The position numbers were made by a program, and so were the translations under genes. 6,168 nt of DNA from Pseudomonadota bacterium (GTDB lineage Bacteria > Pseudomonadota > Alphaproteobacteria > Rhizobiales > Xanthobacteraceae): positions 1 to 6,168 of the forward strand of contig JAEXXW010000002.1 of NCBI GenBank assembly GCA_023405565.1. Reading direction: 5' to 3'. The notes below the pieces were generated by a model. That model saw only the letters and a list, made by a program, of their open reading frames with translations, made no database searches and was not told the origin of the DNA. Numbering within the stretch: position 1 is the stretch's first letter; each line of letters begins with the position of its first letter. This document shows positions 1-5,143 of this stretch, in pieces.

Positions 1-356
1 TTACGCGACCGCGCGGACGCCGGAGCGGCCAGCTCGACCTTCGGCAATTCTGGCTCGGGCGTGCGCACCTTGGGCGCTGCAACCGGCAACGGCGCCGGAC
101 CGGTGATCTCCTCGCCAACGACGCGGATTGATTTCGGTGCCGGGGATGCAGACACAGACACGGACGACGTGCCGGCAAACATCGGCGCGGGATGAGGCCC
201 GGCCTGCAGGAAAGCCGCATTGGCGACAATCGCAGTAGCGGCTGCAAAGGCAAGCGCGCCAGCGACAATGTCCTTTCGCTGAAAAAAATTGCCCGCAGGC
301 GCGACCTGCACCGCCCGCGCCTTCGTCGCCTGTCCTCGATTTGTAGACTTACGCAC
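1..356 (-). CDS. Membrane-anchored protein with Pro/Ala-rich periplasmic linker, probable peptidoglycan-binding protein (partial, N-terminal 118 residues)
   Basis: The 3' end lies beyond the left edge of the window. The reading frame opens at GTG 356-354, the only start after an in-frame stop at 371-369, and stays open to base 1. It is in a different frame from the kinase before it and overlaps the kinase stop by 8 bases (GTGCGTAA), so translation is probably coupled. Residues 1-28 are basic (MRKSTNRGQATKAR...), residues 30-51 form one hydrophobic membrane helix (DIVAGALAFAAATAIVANAA), and the rest is rich in Pro, Ala and Val. This suggests a single-pass inner-membrane protein with its C-terminus in the periplasm. 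From memory of Bradyrhizobium and Rhodopseudomonas proteins with similar N-termini (FFQRKDIVAGALA..., LQAGPHPAPMF), the unseen C-terminus should carry a PG_binding_1 domain. That part is inference; the open frame and the membrane anchor are seen directly. Confidence 0.8.
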   Translation of the reverse strand, partial: MRKSTNRGQATKARAVQVAPAGNFFQRKDIVAGALAFAAATAIVANAAFLQAGPHPAPMFAGTSSVSVSASPAPKSIRVVGEEITGPAPLPVAAPKVRTPEPELPKVELAAPASARSR

Positions 357-2199
357 TTTTCCGAACCGTCATGTCTTCGATCGCAACCACCATATCGCGG
401 GAATGAGACTCCGGCTGCCGCAGAACCGTGACCGTCTCGCAGTCGAGCGGCAGATGAATCGAAATGGACGTCCCCTTCCCGAGTTCGCTCGACACCTTCA
501 ACTCGCCACCATGCAGATCGACCAGCCCTTTGACAATCGACAAACCAAGGCCGGTACCGTCATGCCGGCGATCATAGGCGGACCCCGCCTGAAAGAACGG
601 ATGACCGATCCGCGGAAGATCAGTCGACGCAATGCCAATGCCGTTGTCCTCGACCGAAACCACGAGCCGTGCGCCCTCGACCCGGGACACGACCGTGATC
701 TGGCCGCCGCGATTGGTGAACTTGACCGCGTTGGACAGGAGGTTGAGCATGATTTGCTTGAAGGCGCGCTTGTCGGCCACGACATCTGGCAGCCCGGCCG
801 CATTGCGAACGATCAGATCGATATCGGCATGACGCGCCTTCAGCGCGAGGATATCGCAGCAATTGGTGATCACGGCAGCCGGAGAGAATGACTCCGGCGC
901 AATTTTGAAATCGCCGGCTTCCATCTTCGACATATCGAGAATGCCGTTGACCACCGATAACAGGTGACTGCCGGAATCGTTGATCAGTTGCGCATATTCG
1001 CGGCGGCGGGCCGCATCGAGCCGCATCTGCTCTTCATTCATCAGCATGTCGGAGAAGCCGATAATGGCATTCAGCGGCGTCCGCAATTCATGACTCATGG
1101 TCGCAAGGAAACGCGTCTTTGCCGCATTGGCCCGGTCGGATTCGGCCTGTGCAAGATGAAGCGCATGCTCCTGCATTTTGCGGTCGGAAACGTCGCGCAT
1201 CACGGCAACGACCTCCTGGATCGCGCCGGCAGCGCTCGCGTCCCGATCAAGAGGCCGGCAGCGCATTTCCAGCCACACGAAGGCCACGGCATGCTTCGCA
1301 TCATCCTGCGGACGCTTGACGCGAAACTCCACCGATTGCGGCTTGCCGAGCATCGCCGCATCGGATAACGCCGTGAGATAGGCGGGCCGGTCGGCGACAT
1401 GAACGCGCTCGAACAGGCCGTGCCCCATCAGATCGTCGACGCGTGCGCCGAATAACGCTTCGGCGGCCGGCGAGACGAACAGCACCGCACCGTTGCGGCC
1501 GTGCCGCGTGATCACGTCGGTCATGTTGCGCGCAAGGAGACGATAGCGCTCTTCCTCGGCGTTGAGCAGCGATGAACTGGTGCGGGCCAGAGACTGGGCT
1601 CCGAGGGCAAGGCCGGTCGCATAAAGCGAGGCGGACATGATGCCAAGCGCCGTCAGCGATGCGCCATTCGGGACATCGAAGGATGGCAACACACCGAAAT
1701 CGCCCAACGCCAACAAGAGCCCCGCCGCCAGTAGCGCGAAAACAGAGGCCACAATCACCGCCCGGCGCGACACCGACAGGGCCGCCTCCAGCGGCACCAC
1801 CACCAGCCAGATCGCGGCGAAGGATGCGATCCCCCCGGTCGCGCAGGCCACCGCAAAAACGAGGCCTGTCAGGGACAGCGAGGAGAAAATGTGAGCACCT
1901 TCGTAATTGCCCGTCCGCGACAGGAAATACGCGACGAGGATCGGCGTCACGAACCAGGCAAAAACCGCGACCTCAAGTGTGGTCGGCGCGCCGCGGATGG
2001 CGAGATAAACCGGAAAAGCCGCAATCGCGATGAGCGATCCCAACAGCCGCGATGCGATGAATGCGCGATGCCGCCGCGCCGCCAGCAGATCCTGCTGAAC
2101 GGACGGATGAACAAGGCCGTCGATATAGTCGCGGAACGGTTGAACCAGACTCAAAGCAAAACCCACTGCGCCAGCAATCGAGGCTGACACATTCCCCAT
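349..2199 (-). CDS. Membrane PAS-domain sensor histidine kinase of the DivJ/PleC/PdhS type (DivJ candidate)
   Basis: A 616-residue hybrid-free histidine kinase. Residues 1-46 are cytoplasmic. Six hydrophobic segments follow at about 47-68, 73-93, 103-121, 123-142, 146-166 and 180-202. A PAS domain spans about 216-339, starting at EEERYRLLARNMTDVI and ending at DVSDRK, and a short coiled linker follows. The HisKA H-box is FLATMSHELRTPLNAIIGFSD, with phospho-acceptor His370. The HATPase_c domain has an N-box with Asn490, a G1 box D518-NGIGI, and a G2 box GTGLGLS at 548-554. All catalytic motifs are intact. The H-box and the HATPase core are of the kind found in alphaproteobacterial cell-cycle kinases that act on DivK/PleD. 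The multi-helix membrane domain followed by PAS fits DivJ better than PleC, and the nearby mucR supports this, but DivJ identity is inferred (about 0.55). An in-frame TAA directly precedes ATG 2199, so this is the first possible start; no clear Shine-Dalgarno is visible. The last 35 residues extend past the kinase fold. Confidence 0.95.
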   Translation of the reverse strand: MGNVSASIAGAVGFALSLVQPFRDYIDGLVHPSVQQDLLAARRHRAFIASRLLGSLIAIAAFPVYLAIRGAPTTLEVAVFAWFVTPILVAYFLSRTGNYEGAHIFSSLSLTGLVFAVACATGGIASFAAIWLVVVPLEAALSVSRRAVIVASVFALLAAGLLLALGDFGVLPSFDVPNGASLTALGIMSASLYATGLALGAQSLARTSSSLLNAEEERYRLLARNMTDVITRHGRNGAVLFVSPAAEALFGARVDDLMGHGLFERVHVADRPAYLTALSDAAMLGKPQSVEFRVKRPQDDAKHAVAFVWLEMRCRPLDRDASAAGAIQEVVAVMRDVSDRKMQEHALHLAQAESDRANAAKTRFLATMSHELRTPLNAIIGFSDMLMNEEQMRLDAARRREYAQLINDSGSHLLSVVNGILDMSKMEAGDFKIAPESFSPAAVITNCCDILALKARHADIDLIVRNAAGLPDVVADKRAFKQIMLNLLSNAVKFTNRGGQITVVSRVEGARLVVSVEDNGIGIASTDLPRIGHPFFQAGSAYDRRHDGTGLGLSIVKGLVDLHGGELKVSSELGKGTSISIHLPLDCETVTVLRQPESHSRDMVVAIEDMTVRKSA

Positions 2200-2227
2200 T
2201 TAGGTGCGGGATCGTGTCAGACCCCGC

Positions 2228-2242
2228 TTAAGCGAACGCTAA
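2228..2242. promoter_or_regulatory. CtrA-like binding site TTAA-N7-CTAA
   Basis: The sequence TTAAGCGAACGCTAA matches the CtrA consensus TTAA-N7-TTAA at 7 of 8 defined positions. It lies 29-43 bases upstream of the kinase ATG, where bound CtrA could control transcription of the kinase gene. The same bases form an imperfect dyad (CTTAAGCG / CGCTAAG). A single near-match to a short motif can arise by chance, so this is a candidate only. Confidence 0.35.
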
Positions 2243-2431
2243 GGGAACGGACTTTGGCCGAGCCGTCGCGCAACAGCGGCGCGAAAAATGATGGTGGCTA
2301 CGCTCATCGTGAACGAATGGTGAAATTCGAGCCGGTCGCGACGGTAGTGGATTCTTGCTGTCGTCCGGCTGCGGCCGCCATATCGGGGGTTATCGGCGCG
2401 CGAAACGATTCAAATTGTAATCAAAATCGCC

Positions 2432-2452
2432 GCTTATTCTCATCGAATAAGC
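2432..2452. repeat. Perfect 8-bp inverted repeat, possible operator
   Basis: GCTTATTC (2432-2439) and GAATAAGC (2445-2452) are exact reverse complements separated by TCATC. The repeat is AT-rich in a GC-rich genome and sits about 90 bases upstream of the DUF5330 start and about 230 bases upstream of the kinase start. No T-run follows on either strand and no gene ends here, so an intrinsic terminator is unlikely. An operator or a 5'-leader hairpin is more plausible. Confidence 0.5.
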
Positions 2453-2541
2453 CCAAAAACCCAAACCGGCTTTTCAGCCGCCTCTGATACGGATGAAGCA
2501 AGCGGCCGAACGAGCCGCCGGGGAGTATCGGGGTTTGCGTC

Positions 2542-2937
2542 ATGTTCTTTCTGCTGCGGGTGGCGTTCTGGCTGAGCATCGTGCTCGTCCTTTTGCCGAG
2601 CGGAAAATATCTCGCTGAAAGCAAGGCGCCGAGCATCGGCGCCGCCGATGCGGTCAGCGCCGCGACAGCGGCCGTGTCGGACATGAGCGGCTTCTGCGAC
2701 CGCCAGCCGGAAGCCTGCCAGGTTGGCGGTCAGGCCGCCGTCGCCTTCGGCCAGCGGGCGCAGGCCGGTGCGCGCTATCTGTTCGACCTCCTGCATGACA
2801 GCCTCGGGCCGGCGCAGACCGGTTCGATCCCGCGCGCGGGCAAGCTGCCGCAATCGCAGCACACGCTGACCCCGGCCGATATCGCTCCGGACTGGCGTGC
2901 ACCGCTGCCGCCGCGGGATCCCCGGCGCCCCGCCTGA
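2542..2937 (+). CDS. DUF5330 family small membrane-anchored protein
   Basis: A 131-residue protein of unknown function. The N-terminus (MFFLLRVAFWLSIVLVLLPS) is a hydrophobic helix of about 20 residues with no obvious signal-peptidase site, so it is either an uncleaved anchor or a signal peptide. A soluble part follows, with a conserved-looking FC-x6-C motif (Cys52, Cys59) in SGFCDRQPEAC, then an acidic/aromatic helix (ARYLFDLL) and a Pro-rich tail. This layout matches the DUF5330 family of Hyphomicrobiales as I remember it. The two cysteines could form a disulfide in the periplasm (inference). ATG 2542 has a GGGG Shine-Dalgarno-like tract at 2530-2533. The gene is divergent from the kinase gene and lies 79 bases upstream of sufE on the same strand, so the two may be co-transcribed. 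Confidence 0.87.
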   Translation: MFFLLRVAFWLSIVLVLLPSGKYLAESKAPSIGAADAVSAATAAVSDMSGFCDRQPEACQVGGQAAVAFGQRAQAGARYLFDLLHDSLGPAQTGSIPRAGKLPQSQHTLTPADIAPDWRAPLPPRDPRRPA

Positions 2938-3000
2938 CTTACACTGCCATATCCGTGCTTTCGTTGGCCCGTCCGGCTGCTTATATCTACTGGAAATCCC

Positions 3001-3006
3001 TATACT
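3001..3006 (+). promoter_or_regulatory. Possible -10 element upstream of sufE
   Basis: TATACT differs from the TATAAT consensus at one base and lies in an AT-rich patch (about 2980-3006) of the 79-base gap before sufE. No good -35 element sits 16-18 bases upstream, and transcription from here would leave almost no leader before ATG 3017. It is weak evidence that sufE has its own promoter. Confidence 0.25.
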
Positions 3007-3016
3007 GGACGGCCTG

Positions 3017-3442
3017 ATGACGATCGACGAGATCACCGACAATTTCGAACTGCTGGATGAGTGGGACGACCGCTATCGTTACATCATCGAGCTGGGCCGC
3101 ATGCTGCCCGAATTGCCGGACGAAGCCCGTACCGAAGCCAACAAGGTGCGCGGCTGTGCCAGCCAGGTCTGGATGAAAACCGATGTGCAGCCGAATGGCG
3201 CCGCCGGGCCGGTGCTGAAATTCCAGGGCGACAGCGATGCGCATATCGTGCGCGGGCTGATCGCGATCCTGTTCGCGCTCTATTCCGACAAGCCCGCAGA
3301 GCAGATCCTCTCCACCGACGCGCAGTCCGTGTTCGAGAAACTGGGCCTGCGCGAGCATCTGACGCCACAGCGATCGAACGGCTTCCGCGCCATGGTCGAT
3401 CGCATCCAGTCGGACGCCCGCGCGGCCATGGCTGAAGCTTAA
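3017..3442 (+). CDS. sufE: Cysteine desulfuration protein SufE
   Basis: A 141-residue cytoplasmic sulfur-acceptor protein. SufE takes persulfide sulfur from a SufS-type cysteine desulfurase and passes it to the SufBCD scaffold for Fe-S cluster assembly. The sequence shows the family hallmarks: an N-terminal LLDEWDDRYRYIIELGR helix, LPELPDEAR, and the active-site loop NKVRGCASQVW with Cys47, the only cysteine in the protein and the equivalent of E. coli SufE Cys51. The conserved HIVRGLIAILFALYSDK region follows, then EHLTPQRSNGFRAMVDRI near the end. Length is typical. The frame is open further upstream, but ATG 3017 gives the standard SufE N-terminus (MTIDEI). No sufS or sufBCD is present here, so it acts in trans with a desulfurase encoded elsewhere. 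Its TAA stop overlaps that of the convergent DUF6456 gene. Confidence 0.96.
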   Translation: MTIDEITDNFELLDEWDDRYRYIIELGRMLPELPDEARTEANKVRGCASQVWMKTDVQPNGAAGPVLKFQGDSDAHIVRGLIAILFALYSDKPAEQILSTDAQSVFEKLGLREHLTPQRSNGFRAMVDRIQSDARAAMAEA

Positions 3443-4221
3443 GGTCCGGGCACCACATCCTCTGCCGCCCAGACGCGAACCGCTGTCGTGGCCTTGCCGG
3501 TGGCATCGCGCTGATAGCCAAAGTGCCGCGCCAATCGCTCCAGCGCGAGCTGCAGCACGACCTTGGCGGATCGCGCGGGCCAGCGCCGCTCGCGCTCGAC
3601 GTCGTCCAGTTTCTTGAGAAAGCAGCAGACGTCGAGCAAAAGGCCCGCGAATTCGGGGCCGGCCGCATCGAGTGCATGCTGCATGCGCTGACGCGCCGCG
3701 ACCATGTGATCGGTCATGTGCCCGCCGGTATTTCCATCACGCCTGCGGCCCGCGATCGGCGAATGCCAGTTCGATGTTGTACGCGGCATCATTTGCGCGA
3801 CAGTGAACTCGGCGCGCAGCCGCTCTCCCGCCTGCAACTGGTGCGGCTCGATCAGTGGGCGCCCGTCCGTTCCCTTGCGCCGGGACAACCACACAAGCGG
3901 ACTTTCCGCTTCATCGAATTTTGGCCCAAGGCCGTTCCTGGCCGATGCATCGGCGTTGACGATCGACAGGTGCTGCGCCCGGAATGCATCGATGTGAGAT
4001 ACTCCCCCGTCCTGCCGCGCATAGGAGCGACGCGCGAGAAACGCCCTGCCCGCCTCCGTCAGGACGACGTGGCCTGGCGATGGCATCGTCGCAAGATCGC
4101 TCTTCGCCAGACGCTCGGCATCGGCGCACAATTCCGGCGTGAGACGGCGCTGGCCAGCCATGAGCGATTCCAGAAGACGCATGGCCGAACGGCTCAATGA
4201 CGTTGCTTGTGATGGCGTCAT
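3439..4221 (-). CDS. DUF6456 domain protein, probable helix-turn-helix DNA-binding regulator
   Basis: A 260-residue protein of unknown function. The N-terminal part (about 8-65) looks like a short winged-helix-type segment (RLLESLMAGQRRLTPE, then VVLTEAGRAFLARR). The C-terminal part (about 105-238) has features I associate with DUF6456: SPLVWLSRRKG, a basic stretch with NWHSPIAGRRR, a helix with LLLDVCCFLKKLDDVERERRWPARSAKVVLQLALERLARHFG, and a variable tail. The region at 210-235 resembles a helix-turn-helix. No signal peptide or membrane segment is visible. I chose ATG 4221, which overlaps the upstream gene's stop in an ATGA; the longer frame to 4641 is only the shadow of that gene. The pair is almost certainly one transcript. 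The DNA-binding role is inferred from fold-like features. Confidence 0.85.
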   Translation of the reverse strand: MTPSQATSLSRSAMRLLESLMAGQRRLTPELCADAERLAKSDLATMPSPGHVVLTEAGRAFLARRSYARQDGGVSHIDAFRAQHLSIVNADASARNGLGPKFDEAESPLVWLSRRKGTDGRPLIEPHQLQAGERLRAEFTVAQMMPRTTSNWHSPIAGRRRDGNTGGHMTDHMVAARQRMQHALDAAGPEFAGLLLDVCCFLKKLDDVERERRWPARSAKVVLQLALERLARHFGYQRDATGKATTAVRVWAAEDVVPGP

Positions 4222-4604
4222 CGCACGCCGTCCCTGGCCGCCCGCTGCGCCATCTCGGTCCGCACCATATTTTCCAGCAGCGACAACAGCGTATCGAAGT
4301 GATGTTGATCGCGAAGATCCTCGACCAGCCCGCAGGCATGGGCCGCTGTCGTGCGATCGCGGCCGTAGAGATCGCCGGCGTCCGACAATGTCATGCGCAG
4401 AACGACATGGGCGAAATACATCGCCACCTGCCGTGCCAGCGCCACCTTGGCGCGGCCGCGCCGTGGCAGACGCAAATCCTTGGCCGGAACATCGAAAGCG
4501 GCGGAAACGATACTGGACAGGACCGCCCTGCGGCGGCTGGCCGATGGCTGAAGGCGACGGGCCGGGCCTCGATCGGCATCGGCCGAAATGACGGAATGGA
4601 CCAT
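4218..4604 (-). CDS. Stand-alone DnaA domain IV-like helix-turn-helix protein
   Basis: A 128-residue protein resembling only the C-terminal DNA-binding domain of the replication initiator DnaA. Residues about 26-115 align by eye with DnaA domain IV: RGRAKVALARQVAMYFAHVV corresponds to the basic-loop helix (E. coli RSRSVARPRQMAMALAKEL), and GRDRTTAAHAC (81-91) to the signature GGRDHTTVLHAC. Asp83, Thr85, Thr86 and His89 are kept, while the first signature His is Arg84. There is no AAA+ ATPase, so it cannot be an initiator itself; it may be a transcription factor or may compete for DnaA sites (inference). ATG 4604 is preferred over GTG 4610 because AGAGG at 4614-4610 is five bases before the ATG and would overlap the GTG. 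It is the first gene of the pair with the DUF6456 gene and lies downstream of mucR on the same strand. Confidence 0.87.
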   Translation of the reverse strand: MVHSVISADADRGPARRLQPSASRRRAVLSSIVSAAFDVPAKDLRLPRRGRAKVALARQVAMYFAHVVLRMTLSDAGDLYGRDRTTAAHACGLVEDLRDQHHFDTLLSLLENMVRTEMAQRAARDGVR

Positions 4605-4609
4605 TTGCA

Positions 4610-4614
4610 CCTCT
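4610..4614 (-). promoter_or_regulatory. Shine-Dalgarno site that decides the start of the DnaA-IV-like gene
   Basis: AGAGG read on the minus strand is followed by TGCAA and then ATG 4604-4602, a spacing of five bases. The in-frame GTG at 4610-4608 overlaps this site and has no Shine-Dalgarno of its own, so the ATG is the better start and the protein is two residues shorter than the longest reading. Confidence 0.65.
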
Positions 4615-4634
4615 ATAGGACTTAATACCTACAG
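4613..4634. repeat. Imperfect 22-bp dyad with TTAA core, operator candidate
   Basis: The half-sites CTaTAGG (4613-4619) and CCTAcAG (4628-4634) surround a TTAA centre (4622-4625); eight of eleven half-positions are complementary. The dyad lies immediately upstream of and touching the Shine-Dalgarno of the DnaA-IV-like gene, where a bound regulator would block expression. Confidence 0.4.
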
Positions 4635-4655
4635 AATGCAACAGGCCGGCCCGGA

Positions 4656-4664
4656 CGGGGATAA
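4656..4664 (-). promoter_or_regulatory. DnaA-box-like nonamer
   Basis: On the minus strand the sequence reads TTATCCCCG, which matches the DnaA box TTATCCACA at seven of nine positions, including the invariant TTATCC. It lies about 50-60 bases upstream of the gene for the DnaA domain IV-like protein. One degenerate nonamer is weak evidence. Confidence 0.3.
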
Positions 4665-4679
4665 CTTTTCGTCGCCGGC

Positions 4680-4698
4680 TATTTTAGGCCCGAAAATA
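4680..4698. repeat. AT-rich inverted repeat downstream of mucR
   Basis: TATTTT (4680-4685) and AAAATA (4693-4698) are exact reverse complements around AGGCCCG. The repeat lies 22-40 bases past the mucR stop on the mucR strand and 76-94 bases upstream of the DnaA-IV-like start. No GC stem and no T-run follow, so it is a poor terminator. MucR proteins bind AT-rich targets with T-A steps, so a MucR site is one possible reading. Confidence 0.35.
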
Positions 4699-4719
4699 AA
4701 GGGGATGGCCGATTGAATG

Positions 4720-5121
4720 TCAGCGCTTGCGCTGCTGGCCGAGCCCCATCTTTTTCGCCAGTTGCGAGCGCGTCTTGGCATAGTTCGGCGCCACCATCGG
4801 ATAGTCCACCGGCAGATTCCAGCGCTCGCGATATTGCTCCGGCGACATCTTGTATTGCGTGCGAAGGTGCCGCTTCAGGGATTTGAACTTCTTCCCGTCT
4901 TCCAGACAGATGAGATAATCGGGAAAGACCGAGCGTTTGACCGGCACCGCCGGGGTCAGCGCTTCCCCACCCGCGGCCACCGGCCCGCCGGAGACTTGCG
5001 ACAGAGCTGCATGAACCCTGGCGATAAGCGCCGGGATCTGGTCGGCCGCGATCGTATTGTGACTGACGTAAGCGGCAACAATGCTGGTCGTCTGATCGAT
5101 AAATTTATTGTCGCCGGTCAT
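4720..5121 (-). CDS. mucR: Ros/MucR family transcriptional regulator
   Basis: A 133-residue global regulator, usually a repressor of exopolysaccharide, motility, virulence or cell-cycle genes in alphaproteobacteria, that binds AT-rich DNA. The N-terminal part (about 8-42) is the helical oligomerisation region, followed by an Ala/Pro/Gly-rich linker (43-60). The DNA-binding domain is about 65-130: FPDYLICLEDGKKFKSLKRHL, then MSPEQYRERWNLPVDYPMVAPNYAKTRSQLAKKMGLGQ, all family hallmarks. Compared with Ros (CxxC...H...H), Cys72 and His85 are kept, the second Cys is Asp75 and the last His position is Tyr90 (Gln89 before it), so zinc binding is doubtful. ATG 5121 is the first start in the frame nearby; the Shine-Dalgarno is weak. 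The gene stands alone behind its own upstream region with inverted repeats, consistent with the autoregulation known for the family. Confidence 0.96.
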   Translation of the reverse strand: MTGDNKFIDQTTSIVAAYVSHNTIAADQIPALIARVHAALSQVSGGPVAAGGEALTPAVPVKRSVFPDYLICLEDGKKFKSLKRHLRTQYKMSPEQYRERWNLPVDYPMVAPNYAKTRSQLAKKMGLGQQRKR

Positions 5122-5143
5122 CTGAAAACAGCCATCCGCAGTC

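Larger units (their letters stand above)
2200..2541. other. Divergent intergenic region between the kinase gene and the DUF5330 gene
   Basis: These 342 bases separate two divergently transcribed genes and must carry both promoters. I find no convincing coding frame here; a 77-codon plus-strand frame across 2254-2487 lacks a plausible start and any recognisable protein character. The stretch at about 2401-2460 is clearly AT-richer than its surroundings. Two structured elements stand out: a CtrA-like TTAA-N7-CTAA site at 2228-2242 and a perfect 8-bp inverted repeat at 2432-2452. No good sigma-70 promoter pair could be assigned in either direction. Confidence 0.7.

Noticed and set aside
289..891. 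200-codon plus-strand frame antisense to the kinase
   Set aside because: It lies opposite the HATPase and HisKA coding region, where the GC-rich third positions of the real gene keep other frames open. No domain is recognisable.
2254..2487. 77-codon plus-strand frame in the divergent intergenic region
   Set aside because: No Shine-Dalgarno or credible start, mixed composition, and it would run through the inverted repeat at 2432-2452.
2897..3016. 40-residue N-terminal extension of SufE from ATG 2897
   Set aside because: It overlaps the end of the DUF5330 gene and resembles nothing in the family; ATG 3017 gives the standard SufE N-terminus.
3523..4200. 225-codon plus-strand frame antisense to the DUF6456 gene
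   Set aside because: Shadow of a clearly better minus-strand gene; no domain or Shine-Dalgarno support.
4222..4641. Upstream extension of the DUF6456 reading frame to 4641 (400 residues)
   Set aside because: It runs over the DnaA-IV-like gene in another frame and has the low-complexity Arg/Gly/Ser character of a shadow frame; ATG 4221 with an ATGA overlap is the natural start.
4613..4641. Promoter pair TTGCAT / CTATAG with a 17-base spacer on the minus strand before the DnaA-IV-like gene
   Set aside because: Spacing is good, but the implied transcript would begin at about 4606, downstream of the Shine-Dalgarno that otherwise decides the start. The two readings conflict, and the Shine-Dalgarno is the stronger signal.
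4721..4734. CAGCGC-TT-GCGCTG hairpin at the end of mucR as a terminator
   Set aside because: It lies in the last codons of mucR and no T-run follows on the minus strand; probably a by-product of coding sequence.
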